From positions 19,750,745-19,810,521 of the forward strand of contig NC_049987.1 of assembly GCF_000003815.2 (NCBI RefSeq): a stretch of 59,777 nucleotides of DNA. Reading direction: 5' to 3'. Made by a program: the position numbers and the translations under genes. Every line of letters begins with the position of its first letter. Positions within the stretch are counted from its first letter, which is position 1. The notes beneath the pieces were generated by a model, which had not been told where the DNA came from, did no database searches, and saw nothing but the letters and a program-made list of their open reading frames with translations. Below, in pieces: positions 1 through 14,449 of the stretch. This DNA is from Branchiostoma floridae. Taxonomy: Eukaryota > Chordata > Leptocardii > Amphioxiformes > Branchiostomatidae.

Positions 1-3000
1 TCATAAAGTATTTATGACCACCGCCTTTCTTCTTCTCCGTCAAAGTCAAAGAAAGACTCCAGAGTGATCAACGGTTCAATACATGGGGATGAGTCATGCT
101 TTCAGGTTGGTTGATGAAAAGCTTTCATCACTGGACTGCGCACCCTTTCCATGCAGTATGGTCATTTCTAGCACGGTCACAGTACAGCGTTATGCCGTGA
201 AACGTTGCAAAACACATCAAATGTTTTGTATTTAGGTAAAGCTTATCTTTATGTTAAACCATATCTAGAAAGAACACTTAATTCATACTATATTATCGTG
301 ATAACAACCTATGTTACCTACTTTGTTTCTTGTTGAATAAGCTTTGGTCTCCTCTACATCAAAGAAAGCTGTTCTTCAACTGCGAGCTGTTGGTTCCCCC
401 AGTCCCACAAAACAGTAACCTGTCAACCTTCCTCCACTTGTTTTCTGGGTTGAAGTCAGGCCTTCAAACTCTTCCAACAATTCTCAAGAAGGTGCAGAAG
501 ATCGGGATCGCATTGCTGCCTGGTAACAACCGCGCTGTCCGGGGAGGCCGGGTTGGCGAGTCCTGCGACATCGATCTGATGAGAGCCTGAAAAAATTATG
601 TTAACGACTCCGACGAGTCAGCCTGTGTGTAATGTATGCATGTATGTATGCACTGGTACAGGGTATGCATACCACCATGGACATGGACATGGTACTATTA
701 TCTAATAGTATATGATATTGGTGTTTACATTTTTATCTGATATAAAATCGCTGCATATCTGTGTGAGCTTACCATGTCCCAATTGTGCTGATATTCGTAA
801 ACCACCGTTGTTTCTGTTACGGGTAGCTGCAATGCTGCAGCACACTTTTCATGAAAGAGAAAAACTTTTTGAAGCAAATATTTGGTATGAAAATCTTTTG
901 TATATCTACCTAAGGTTGAGGATGTAGTGGATCAATTCTTTGAATACTGCACGGTGGATGGACCTGAAAGGAACGGACTGAAGTACATGGCAGTAGCTCC
1001 AGAATGGTACAGATGAAATGGGTTCTCTGTTTTTATGAGTTCATATCTTTGCAATGATAGTGGGATGATGAACAGAGTAGAGAACGAGCATACATGAGTT
1101 CACAGATGTCAAGGTAAACGTCATATTTGTGGCTGTAATGTCCCGTCTTAAAAGGAACGGGTAATTAGAGCCGTTGGACTGACAGCCTGAAAATGCGTAA
1201 AGGGCTGTGTGCTATAACATTAATCACACTAGCTCCTGCTGTGGTGCTTGCAAATGTGCGTAAACCAAAGGGCACTGAACTGGAAATAGGCCACATCCTG
1301 TATACGGGGTACATGGTAAGAGGATGTTTTTTTTTACTCTGCTCTACAAAGAACTGATTAAATTCACAACATATACCAACACTGCTCATGTACGATTTGG
1401 TTCCATGAATACCAAGTTCGACAGTCTGTCAGACACCGAGAAGATTCATGCGTCCGGAGTTGACATCGATAGGTTGAGGTCAGCTAAGGTCAGTGACCCC
1501 TCTCCGTAGATTTTCCTACGGACGTCTCCATGCCATATTTCGTGACGGTCGAGAAGCATATGAATCATTCAATGACACATGACCTTCTTATTGTCTGCGT
1601 ATTATATAGAGTAAGAGCTTGAGAATACTGATACGTTGCTAATGCCATAGTCTATGGAAACCCTTCTTTTTTTAAGATTACACTGTTCAAGCCAATCTAA
1701 TCTAAGTGCGATGCCATTTGATATGGGATAGGGGTGTCAGATAATCCAGAAGAGCGTTTAAACCATTCCGTGTAATAGAGGTCGTAATGAATGGTGCTTT
1801 TAAGAAAATATAATGCCACTCAACAATCACTTCTCAATGGACCGTTTGCAAACCCCGAACATTACGGAATTGTACGAACTGACTGCCGAGGATGTGGGCT
1901 AATTAACAAAGCAATTGGCTTTCTAAGGCTATCATACTCACCATAAACGACTCGGATCGTGCTGTAAACGATTCTTTTGGATGAATTCGCTTTCGGATAG
2001 ATTCCGGCAATTGGTATAAATGTTGTATACAGTTACCAGCATCTCTTTCATGTGAAATAAAGCGTATCATATTCCCCATTGTTTTTTTGTTTTCGCCGTA
2101 CACGAATTCCTTTGTATAATAGATAATGTCTACAATGTAGCCATTCATATTTGTCAGTTTCGTCTAAAACTGCGCTTGATCTCCATTAGATTCTAAATTG
2201 TGTTCAATTAGAAAGGTAACCACTAACCACCATTAAAAGTGCAAACATACGACTAAGTCGTAAGAGAACCGCAATCACCCAAAGAGACAAAAAGACGTGC
2301 TCATGCCCCTCACAAGTTCCTTGCATCAATAAGTCGTAGGTTGTTCTATCCTCGGATTTGACATTGACATAGCTGCTTAGGCTAAGGACCGATGTCCTTC
2401 TGGGAATTCGATATCGACCCACTTCGGTTGAATAAGTGACCGATTACTGGTTACGAATCCACAAATTACTCATAGCTGTTCTTTTTGTGGCCTGGTGGAA
2501 TCGACTGTGGCTGATCTTATATTAGCTCCCTGCCCAACGCATTACCACGAGATCAATACCATTCACCCGACTTCCCCAAACTCCTACAAGACATCAGGAT
2601 ACCTGTGTCAATCTTGCTCAAAGGATGTCAAGGGGATTGTTAAAGGTTGCTCTCAAGAAGTATGTGTTATTCCCCTCCTTGTTATCGGAAAGCCCGTTGT
2701 TCTACTCGTAATGTCACACCTTCCCAAAGACAGTAAGGTTAAATTACTTCTCTGCCCTTTTGACATTTCGCAATGTACAGAGTGAACCAACTTAACCAAC
2801 CCGACCTTTGCACCTGTTTAGTAGTCCGTATGCGTCTTTACCTGCATACCTTTACTGTCTTAAATTCATTGTAAGGGTTTGAAGTACATCCAAATAATTA
2901 CGAACCGATGAATCCGGTTTCGTCATTACAGAAGAACGACTATAACTTGAGGTCGAAATCATCAAATGGAAAAAATGATTACCGACTTATTCTTTGTAAG

Positions 3001-5389
3001 TTTGATGTACTTTACTTACATTTCTCAAGTTGTCGGCTTAGCTTTGAAGTATAGCCTGTGGACTCTTAGATGAATGCACAACTAGTATGTCACTTTACAG
3101 CATGGGAGCCAAGACCCACTCTAAGATGCAAGTGCTGCATAAAATCATCCCTACTGGGTACACGAAGCGCTGTGTCGGACAGAAAGACTGATTTACTTCG
3201 GCGAGCTCCCGCCGTGTATCCCCAACAGGCCTGGATGATTTCCGCTTAAGTTAAACATGAACCACTCTGTAGTTCGTACAAAGGGCACAATCATGGCAAA
3301 GACGTCTGCTTTAGAACTAGAGAAATGTCATCCCAAAGGTATCAACCGAAGGCACAAGCAAATCTATAATAGGAGAGTGACATTCTAGTCATTTCGTAGT
3401 ATAGTTACATGTGGGATACATTTAATTCTTTTTATATTGGTACTAGTAGATCACCGGAGTTTCTTCCAAGAAATGTCCTCTTAAGGGTGTCTAATGACGC
3501 TTTGTGATGCAAAATCAACACCTGTATGTATCGAATAACTACGCATGGATATAATACAATAGTTGTTTGTTAGGAAAAAGTTCTGGGCTGTTGAAAATGA
3601 AGGTACGTTTTACAATATATCAAAAATTGCCTCCTGAAGATCCCCTTCTCTACTACATGATAGTCTGTACGATAACTGATTTTATTGCATCAATGGTAGC
3701 ATTTCAATCCCCTGAAAATGTAATATCTACGTTTAATGTGTACATAATGAGTTCGGTCGTGAATACCACCGGTATCTTAAGCTTAATAATAAGAGAAGAT
3801 GGAGAGTTTTACTTGGCGTGCTACTTGCCGACCCTTAGCCTCCGCAGGGTAAGCAGTGTCATATTGGGGTCACTCGGACTATCATCTCATAATGGCTGCT
3901 CCATACTCTTGCACTTCAGGGTCATCAATTGCACGAACGGGCAATTTCGCCACAGGCTGTAAAAAGGGAATTTAGCGGGCAAACCGATACAACATCACAT
4001 AATATCATACAGTACCGTGCAATGCAATACAATACAGTACCATGCAGTGCAATACAATACAAGATAGTATTGATAACTACGAAAATAAAATCATGCATTA
4101 GAGGTGATGCACTGAAATAACTTGCCATTCACCGCATTGAATGTGCGGTGTTTGACCCAAAGCTTGCAGATCTATCTTAACAGCATAGCAGGCACTGGAA
4201 GGCAATGGCAAAGTATCAATTATTCTGGTGTAAATGGCCTGGCAACTAATGCAGTCACGAGAGGGTCATTCGCAAGATTCATGTATGCGGAATACCAAAG
4301 AAGTGGATAGAAAACCTTTTGAACTGTCACGTTATTCAGACGCGGCTAAGATGAACTTGCTTGCCAGAAATGGCTTGGCGATTACCCTGCATGTACCTAG
4401 CGACCGTTATCGTGTGAGCTCAAGTTAAGAAAAGTTTGAGATTGTTAAAACTTCACTTCTGGGCATGATTGAAAAGTACTCGCAAATCAGAAACCTGGCA
4501 GACAACTTTGACAGTGTATACCACTGATTTGATGACATTGTTGGGTATAAAAACACAAAAATTATTTGTATTACTGAAAAATCTATAAGGTAGTCATCAG
4601 ACTGTGGAGCGAGTTTACTACCTAATTTGTTGCTGGGCGCTTCTTTCGGAGATCATTGAAATAAATCGTCATAAACATACCATTATTATCCCGATGTGGC
4701 GATATAAATGCGCTCATACTTCATAGCACCAATGAAGTTTGAAAGCTATGTGAAAACATTTATGAGTCTATATAATAGAACAGAATGGCAAAGCACATCC
4801 TCATTGAAATATAACTGACAATTGACGTCATTGACATAAATCAACTTTAAAGTAGATAGCAACCCTTTCTTCTGCCATATATATCACATAAAGTTTTTCT
4901 TCTAACAATCTATACACTATTCAAAGCAATGAGTCTATGTTTATTTACTTGCTAAAAATCAGTAACAAAAGATGTAGTATACTCTAAAAAATGAGATGCT
5001 ATTATTGTAGTTTAAACACGTTCGCTATTGGACATTGCAAATGAGGTGGCATAACAGGACTTCGACCGGTACGGGTAGCGTCACTTTACTTTCAAGAAAA
5101 CCAATTTTACACGTTAAGATAAGTATTGTGCAATAATCAATACCTATCCATTATTGCAAAGTATCGCATATATCAGGTCAGAGATGGGTCTCCTGCTGCG
5201 GCAGGTTTTAGGGGATGAACTTTAATGCGTTTCAGTAAAACGGAACATGAGGTTTATTACTTCATCGGTATCTGCAGTTATAAAACGATCCATACCGAAC
5301 TTGTTCGTGTCCTGCTCGGCTGCTCCCCAATCCTACTATAGAGACATTCGTTTGTGAATATTAGACATCCAGGTAAAACAACATTCAAA
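1..5389. other. No gene recognised
   Basis: Short frames only. The longest is 3567-3962 (+, 131 codons, TTG start), hydrophobic in part and matching no family I know; there is no supporting splice or promoter context. 330-590 is locally GC-richer and open but unrecognised. A 25-bp unit is duplicated at 4009-4058. Confidence 0.6.
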
Positions 5390-5482
5390 TACAATTCAAT
5401 CTCCACAACTGGATAAAACTGGACGAATATGCAGCAACCCCCCCCCCCCCCCCGTTGAGGAGGTTAAATTGTATTTGAATTG
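5390..5482. repeat. C16 run inside an inverted repeat
   Basis: TTCAAATACAATTCAA (5385-5400) and TTAAATTGTATTTGAA (5464-5479) pair around a 16-nt C run at 5438-5453. Confidence 0.7.
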
Positions 5483-6589
5483 ATTTAGAACTGACCATAG
5501 TAATACAATAAAGATTATACAGCCTGATTCTAGAAAATAAAAATAAAATTAAAGTATTGAGAAGGTTGGCTGTTACTAGAGGTAATTAATAGCTGCAGTG
5601 GTGGACGTCTGTTTTCTATTTTACCGTAACCATGCAGTCATCAATCATGGCTCTTTCCCCGTGGTCGAGGATGTGTGGGAAGTTCTGGATGGTCTATGCA
5701 GTACACAATGATTAATGTACATACTGCTGGATTGCAGGCAATTTGATACATTAGTTGTCTGCATATACGAATTGACCTTGACAATATACAGTCATTGAAT
5801 CATACAGTACTAACTTGTCAGATATATCAGTATCTCACTTATCTAATCAATCGATGAATCAATCAATTCTCGTTGATAAGATTTTACCAAATTTTCACTT
5901 GAATATTGTTCCTACGTACCTCACCAGTAAGGCTGTTTCACCAGAGGAGCTCAGTCAGTGTAGACCCGTATTTGCAGAACCTCCTACGCAGCAGTAGCCG
6001 AAACGCACTGCTGAATGTGCACATTTGAGTAGGTGAGACAGCGAGCCAACATTCTGGAACAAAACTGGTGTTCAAACTGTCAATTAGCTTGCTTTTAATA
6101 GAGAGTAGCACTTACTGACAGGTTATGGACTTGACCTTCACCACTCGTTCATGGCCCTGAAATGGAGGTAAAGTCAATCCTGGAAATCCCTTGCTTTCAT
6201 TACCCAAGTTCAAGCCCACTCGCACGGGGAAATGAATCGATTTACCTGCCCTTTTTCCTGGTAGGTCAAATCGCCAGTTTGGCAAACCTCCCGATTCGCC
6301 GTCGGAACTCCTATAGGAAATGTATTACGAAGAATGAATGCGTTACATGAGCGAGTAACATTAATATCAACTTTAAAAACATTCAACAATCCATCGTATG
6401 GAATCTAGTGTTTACCATATCATGCTTTGTTGTAAGCTATGAACTTTGTAGTTAGATAAAGGATTAGTTCAACATAGATCTATATGAAGCCTTTGAGGTT
6501 GTCAATAAAGGAAAAAAAAAGTTTTCCAGCTTTCATATTGACAATTTTCTCCACACCGGGATGACGTAAGGATCTTTAAACCAGCCAGT

Positions 6590-6850
6590 ACCGATTCGCC
6601 ATGTTGATTTGATTATACTCGTAGATGCAATCCACGCGCGTATCAATTTTCGGTCGTTTCCAAACAAAATTACACCATTACCGTAAATCATACAAAACAG
6701 CTTTATTTATTATTCCAAAGAAGATGTTGAAGAACAAAAATTACCAATCATGTTCGGGAAATTATATTCTGTGTGTTCATTCATTTTTTAACCTTCCTGA
6801 CCACTGTACGTAGATTTCATTATGAACGCAACTTTTTGCATTGCCGCGCC
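6590..6850 (+). repeat. Dispersed repeat, copy 1
   Basis: CATGTTGATTTGATTATA, CAATTTTCGGYCRTTTCCA and AACCTTCCTG.CCACT blocks match 29660-30000 in the same order. No terminal structure was defined. Confidence 0.6.
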
Positions 6851-9800
6851 AGCGGCAATGCCTTATGCCCACTATTTACATGGTTGGATGGTTGGATGGA
6901 TCAATGGTTCAAGCAATGTTAACCCAGCCCTTCCAAAGCCCCTTCCAAAGGCCCTTCTTTCCTTGCCGAGTTTTATTGCTTAGTTAGACAATGGTACATT
7001 CCAGGCGAGTATTAAAACTCTCTTCTAGACGCATGTTACTGTATGTGGTCCAGCGTAATAAATCTACGCTTTAACTCACCATGTTTATATAAAGATATAT
7101 CACAAATTACATCAGAAGGAACTTATTTTGTAATGAAAAATAATACATATTCATTGTGGGTCAAAAAGTTTTACAAAACCTGTTTAATGTGCCAATAATT
7201 CATGTGACATAAATTATGATAATGAGGTAAATTTCCAATATCCCCTTTTGCTGCATTTCCTACTGCTCGTTGCTAGGTGTCGCTCTCAGCAGTTCAGTCA
7301 TAAAATACGCGGCAATGCACAGCTTTTCTTAAAATATTTCTTGTTTAAGGTCAAACTTTTTTATTCGAACGCCCGCATTAATGGGGGGGGGGGGGCGTTC
7401 CCATGCATGCAGAGGTTTTCATCCATTTAATGAAATCAGCAAGGCCTTGGACACACTAGCGCCATTTTTAACTATGCACAACCAATTCTGCTCTGGAGTC
7501 ACGCTAACTCATTTCTCTCCTGCCTACAGAGATGTGAATAGTTAGTGGCATCAAAGATATTGACTTTCAAATCATTCCTGTGGTCCTTACGGTGTCATCT
7601 ACGGACGGAGATGAAGATGCTGAGGTAATGGATATGTCTTTATGTATGGTTTAGGATGAGATGTGGGTCAACTGACCACTTTGAAAGCAGAGCTTGAAAT
7701 GTCGACAATTATTTCGGTAAACTATGTTCTGAAGACAGGCTTTGGACTAACTACTGTAATGCTATGGGTACTGACTGGCGTAAATGTGCAGTTGGATTTA
7801 TTACAGAAATATTTGATGAATTTCCTTGATATGTAAAATAAAGCTATTCTCTTTTTCTTCACCTACTTTAGATTCATATTGCCAATATCTTTTGAGATGG
7901 AAGTACATCGGTTGATCACCCTGAATCCCACTTGTCTTTTGAAACAACTAACGCTAGGACCTATTATAACATATGCACTCAACGTGCAATATGTAGTCTG
8001 CATGCTTTGAATAACACAGATCCAAGTGTTCAGTGGACCATTAAAAACTTCATATCGCCTTATCAGACATATTTATTCATGTAGCCATAGAGGCCCATGG
8101 CAAACGAAATGTTGTTAGTCAGTGCTCCATACCAAGAAGAAGCTCACACGCGATAGACGAAACGTCCTTCACTCCTTACTAACGGATCGTTAGAATGATG
8201 TTTTATCACTTTGACTGCTATACAAGACATGGATATTCATGGACATAGATAGTAAAGTAGCAGATAAAGAGTGAAAGTTGTAGGTATCTTATCTCAGTTT
8301 GCCACTCAGCGTCCCGATCGCCAATGATATATTGTATTTCATCACATATTACAAAGTCAAGTCAAGTGGATTCTCCTGTATGCCGATTCGACATATAGGT
8401 AGACAAACTTAATCTCCAACCAGATCCACGGTGCGTAATGTATAGTATCAAACTCCGGTGCCTGTTTGACTCCCTTAGCCGGCTACACTCCTTGGCCAGC
8501 TTTGCTACTATCTTATGGCACCGTAGGATCTGCTTGGAGATTAAGACAAACTTGCCATAGTGGGTTCGGCGATCTTTTTGTGCCTGTTCACGACTTTTCA
8601 AGGTGCAATTCCCTCACCCTCATTCTCATCTACTAACGCTCATGGTAAAAAAGGTGCAAGAACTGTCACATCTAAGACGGCACCAGCAGATGCAGCTTTG
8701 TTATTTGGAGTATCCGGCACCGGCTCCAAGGAGGACTTCCGGTCAAGGATGTCCAAATTAATGCTTGTATCTACTGCGGATTGCAGTGATTCGAGTTGTT
8801 GCAATTAGGTTGAAGGAATATAATGATCTACAAAATGTTGATTGTCGTTAATGATATAATATATATCAATAGCATAACGAACTCAAAATTCCTTAAGTCT
8901 AGCTAATCGAGGCAATCTGCAGGAGTCCAAACAGCTCTCACTAAGAAGAAGACTTTTTTACAGAGAGGGCAATCTTAAGGAACAGTCAAGGTCATTCCAC
9001 GCGTAAACTCGTCTCCTTTTAGCTCCTTGATGTCACCAAGATTAATTGAATATCGATTTAATAGGCTGCAGATGGCCTTGCAGTGTCAACTTTCATTAGC
9101 AAAGTTTTATAACATAGTTTTTGTCGGCATCTGCTCATGATGTGTGCTCACTGAAAGGTGGATTTAAAGATTCCGGCCCTCTGTATAACTTTCGAGGGAT
9201 GGTCAATAAGTTCTTGACCTCACCCAAAATAATGTGTATATTTCACAAATTTTAGTATTTAATATCTGAATGTGTATAAAAATTCGTCATTTTGATTATT
9301 AATTTGCAGGCGACGCCCTGTTACATCAGGTTGCAAATAAGGAAAACAATAATGACGATTAGACTGTGACCTGAGGTGTTCGGGTCAACTCGCCCTGCAG
9401 AAAATCAGATATCCAGATGAAATACGAAGTGAATCCTCATTTAACATTTTGACTAAGCCTTCCCAGATGTCATGGTGTGAGAAACACGACCTACACACAG
9501 CTCTGGTCTGATATTTTCTGGTCTGATCTTTTCGATACTTGCTTGATGATTTCCACAAGAGCCCTTATTTCTGGTGATGCCGCGAACTTTTGCCAATGGT
9601 ACAAAAAATTAAACACATTGGTCAATATACTATTCATTTGATATGACAGGAACTTCTTACTTTTAATTCAACATCACAATGTTTGTACATACACGATGAC
9701 CAGAAACTATAAAACATGAAGAAAAGTTTTGCATTACAAAAAGCACGTTTTACATGTACGCTACGGAATGGTGTGGTAAAGTTTTGTAATCATCCTGACT

Positions 9801-12800
9801 TGCACATCACCGTCAGACAAATCAATACGACTAATACAGCTATAAAAGAGAGATTTTCTTCTGAACTGCCATGGTCAACTGCTAATGCCTAGAAAGTTTT
9901 GACGAAGATGAACGAGATAAAACGGGGGAAAGTTTGGAAGAGGAGGAGTGAACCTATTCCCACAGCCACTGCTGTCAGCTTCTGGGGAATGTAGGCATCT
10001 TTCTGCTTTTGAGGTGAATCAGAAGTCTTTTTTAAACTCTTGGTAGTGGTGGCTATTCCCTTGTGAAAGAAAATACTTTGCTAGCACTCAATGGAGATAA
10101 CAATGACCGGCGTTTTTTGACGGCATGTTATATTCTGTACGCAAGCATCAGTGTTATATGGCCAATACCTGATGACCGGGAGTTTAATATATCATCAACA
10201 GGACATTATCAAGATTACAACTGAAAGTCATAATAAGATATGCACCTCAATGCCTTTGATGATTGAAGCTTCAGGTATAATTGGTTATTCTATGCATACG
10301 AGTTTGCTATCTTTTTGAAACGCCTCGACCATTTCCCGATAATGCCGTGCCCCACGAAGGTATAACAATTGACCCTTGGGAACTATACAGATCCCATCCC
10401 TTTCAGCGTGATACATGGTGCCAAGAGGGCCGTATCTCCGACAGGCAGGGACCAGAAGTGACTAGCCTCCGGGAGGGAAGATTTGTCAAGTGGAAGCGAT
10501 CGTTGAAGGAGGACCTTCTGTAGATGTAGGTGCGCTGTACGGAACACCCCACTGTACTTATCATGATCAGCGTACTCCCGAATGTGATTGTGACCAGCAA
10601 AGCAGAACCTGGTTTCGCTTTTATGGCTTTTTTATTAAATTCATGAAGACCACATAACTTTGTCTCTTTGCCTATAGACTATCTAAGTAAAGTCTTAGGC
10701 CTTGAGCCAACACAAGACACGCATTTAGATGGCCTTCACAGATAGGAGCCCATTTCACGGTACAACGGACAGGATTGTCTTCAGTTTTTTGCACGTTGTG
10801 CTTGAGAAGAAATGGCGTTTACAGCTCATTAACAAGCAGAAGGCGTCTGGCATCCCAAAGCCTATAACACCGGATCAGATAAAGTGCCAAAAATAGTCCA
10901 GTCAAATGCCAAGTCCGAAGTGATGTTATAACTTTGATTAGCTGCACGCCACTGTTGTCGTTAAGAGTGATATTAGAAGTAATCCTCGCCATAAGTCTCC
11001 ACAGCTACTTACGGTATTACCGCGATGAAAAGAACGTTAATTTTCTGACGTTTGGCTTACGTCCAATCGATCGACGTTCTTTAACGTTATCTCCTTCTCG
11101 ATCGTACTGTCTTCGTCAAGGTTATCTGGAAATCCTTCTCTTTGGGGACTTTGTCGGCCCAGATACCATTATGTTTGACTGGTCCAGTGGAATTATCAAA
11201 TGTCTTGTTATTGCAGCTTAAGCTCTGAGAATCGTTACGTTACTGCTCATTTACGGCATCCGCTGTAGAGACATCGATGCAACGCTAGCCGCGTGGCCTT
11301 AGGCGGGTCATGGCGATAAACAATTATGGTTCATACTTAAACCCTGTAAGCAATTTTCGGAGTTGCTTAGACATTAAGATATATTCTGTTACTTTTTAGT
11401 ACAAACTGACCTTGTATTCCTGTGCCAAGACATCAATTGCATTGAATTATCCTTAAATCGCCACGTACACACACACGTTAATCTATTTAACCTACCATCC
11501 CAGTTAGTCATCACAGAGCACCAACAAATAGTGTAAGGACTGATTTTACCCTATAAAAGTCTCTATTTGACTTTTTAAGTTTGACTTTATTCTGATCCAG
11601 AAGTAGCAATATGCAAGGTAAGTTTACATGAGGTCCAAAACATTATGGCAAAATATTTGATAAACTTACAGGTCCAAGCCTTTCCAGGTGTTTAATATTC
11701 TGTACGCTGCGTATTTTTAGCATTCGTTCTGGACTTCTGTACGTGGATAGTTTGAGCTTTAGATAATAACCATGTGATTGCATTGTGATTTGCTAATGTA
11801 GAGAAGCTGATAGTCTGTTTCCATGAGTTTAGGAAAAGTCACCACACTTTTTTTATGGCACTGTTTTTACGAACAACCACTCTAGCATCTTCAGCAAAGC
11901 GTCATTGTTTGTGAACCTGTAGGGATCCATCTACGAAAGATCTTGTCCGTTTCGCTCTAAATAACTTGTAGCCGTTTCATGTTTATCACAGAAGTACTTA
12001 TACCAGTACTTCAAGAAATGATTATGGCTAGTCAGGAGCGAAAACTAGTTTTTGTCCGTATATAGTTCATGTAAAGAGTTTCCCCTTAGTCAACCTGGTT
12101 TCAAGGAAAAGTTGCAACAACAAAGTTACAGACTACAGCTAGTAGCAAAATGGAATCCTTTCCTCAAACCGGCAACATTAAACTAAGACCAAATGATCCT
12201 GCGCCAAATTCTTCCTCCACTCCTCAGGGAGAGTTATGACAGTTTCAAATACAGGCAGATGAGAAAACTCTAAATATGGCATGAGAGTCTTTAAGAGGAG
12301 GGGCATTTACTGCTTATTGCACCTTTTTCACAAAAGATGTTCAGGATGGTACCTTGCATCATTTTCTCTACTTTGTAAAGCAGCAGACTGTTAACTTTCA
12401 GTCTCCGACAAAAGCATGATTGAGTTAGTACCATTATTGATTATTTTCCTTTGGGATGCTAAAGCATTGCGCTAGGGGAAAATGCATCAAATTGTCGTCT
12501 CGTGCACTTCGTTAAAACAAAATCGATGGTTACGATCTGGTTTTGTGGGGACTTTGAGTAAAAGTTTGGAAGCATTAGACTGCAAACTTCTCAATCGTGT
12601 ATCATTATTGCACAACATACTAAAACTTCTTAGTAGATGAATGTACTAAAATGATATTCATTGAATGGGTGTCATTGAATCCTTTGTATTAGCTGATGGC
12701 TTCCGAGTGAAACGTAACGGCCATCATCATTATAATCATCATCATCGAAACAATACGATGATTGTGTTAATCTGTAAAAGTTATCTAACCTGGCAGAAGA

Positions 12801-14449
12801 TTCAAGTCATTTGGGCCACACCTGTAACAAATGAGTGCCATCAGATGCATCCACTGAGAAGAGGGCTTTTTGTCAATACAACTCTCACAACAAACTAGAA
12901 ATGAAGCTATCCCAAGTGGATTTTCTCTTCACACAAGACAAATGACAGCCTCTCCTCTCAGAAGGACTCCAGTAATAAGGGTTTCTTTAAGAGGAGGACA
13001 TTTCGTACACTTGATTTACAGGCCCATCACTTAGAAACATAAATGGACATCAATCTTTGGCTTACCGCAGGACCAGATGGAACATGTTTGGCGGTCCCTG
13101 GGGAGGATTCATTCTGGCAAATGACGAATTTATCAAAGGAAAGCGACACTAAGCTGCTTAGAGGAGTTTTCGAAGAGCTTTATGTTGGCTGGGAGATAAA
13201 AACACCTGCAACTGTCGCGAGGCATGAATCCATCTTACTTAAGATAATGCACGCCGCACCTGCATTATTCACTTATGATAGGACCGCTTTCCGCAAATGT
13301 TGCTTAGAGAGCATTCTTAGTGCAAATTTAGAGAATGGGGCATCAAGGTTTTCGAGAAGTATTCTTTTGTTATATTTGCATTTTGCGCGTGGTAATCAAT
13401 GTGGTATTCTTAATTCAATCTGGTATTTTTTTAATATCTATTTTGTCAGAAATAATAATCACACTATAGTGTCTCCTTTGAATTATCTTCTACATTTCAC
13501 CTGCTATAGCTAGCTGCAAAGGATCCACAACTGGCCCTTTCTTTCACCCATTATGGGGCATGGCTAAGTTCTAGTCGACAGTCAAGATCACATATGGTAG
13601 CTTGTTGAATATATTCGCTGCGTACGTCATCCCGATGCTTGTCTCGTGGTTTATACACTCCATCTGTTCCCGCCGTCTCCACAAAAAATTCCAAAAACTT
13701 TGTAAAAGAGTCAACCATCAATATAAACCTAGCAGCCAGACACGCAGACATAAAGGCAAGCATCTAACCACTACTCCCAAAACAACTGATGTTATAATAA
13801 CCCAGCGGCTTCCACTCTTGATAACGCTGCAAGCAGGCAAATTTTATCGATTGCACTTCTTTGAAAACCTGCCACAAAGAAGATAAGACATACCCAAATA
13901 ACGACACAATAATATATAAGCACTCCACTACCAGCCCCGGCTTAGATGTTAAAGTCTAGCCAATCATATATAGCTCTCAAGAAATCGCGACATCAAAGTG
14001 GGCTTATTACACATGGAAGGCGCGTGGTAATCTGATGTTCTCGTCCGGCTACTGGAAGCTTGCATTGGAATTAATGCTTCCCTTGAAGCCAATCTTAACC
14101 CACGCACTTCTAAAACTGTTTCCAATGCATTTTAAAAGTCAAAGGGGGGACAAAAATCCCTGGCTTTACGCTTATGATGCCAATTACCTATGCTAATTTG
14201 GGTTGATTGAGAAAGATAATCCCCATGGTGTTTCACTGTAGATTTCAAGTTTGCCAGCATCATAGACCAATCTTTATTGACACGACAAAAGTACAGCGAC
14301 TTTCGCAAGGTATACATGTATAACAACTACTTACAGTACAACTAAACACATATATATGGATATCTATAGGCATGGATACATTAACATAAAGGGTCTAGCA
14401 TGTCATTTACACTATTGGTTCTACGGTATAGACCATCGTGGATATATTT
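6851..14449. other. Mostly unrecognised non-coding DNA
   Basis: A G13 run at 7383-7395 sits between GAACGCCC and GGGGCGTTC. CTATAAAAG at 11551 stands 60 bp before ATGCAAG and a GTAAGT donor at 11617, a possible but unproven promoter and tiny first exon. An open frame at 13043-13513 (156 codons) looks protein-like but is not identified. AT-rich elsewhere. Confidence 0.5.
8430..8546. repeat. Half of the same fold-back family
   Basis: AGCCGGCTACACTCCTTGGC followed by GGCACCGTAGGATCTGCTTG and GAGATTA. No left arm was identified. Confidence 0.55.

Noticed and set aside
7540-7625. Short exon-like stretch ending in GAG before GTAATG
   Set aside because: The candidate frame has a stop between the nearest acceptor and the coding-like part, and no neighbours support it.
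9190-9240. Mariner-type terminal repeat (GGTCAATAAGTTCTTGACC)
   Set aside because: Superficially like a mariner end, but no matching inverted end or transposase fragment was found nearby.
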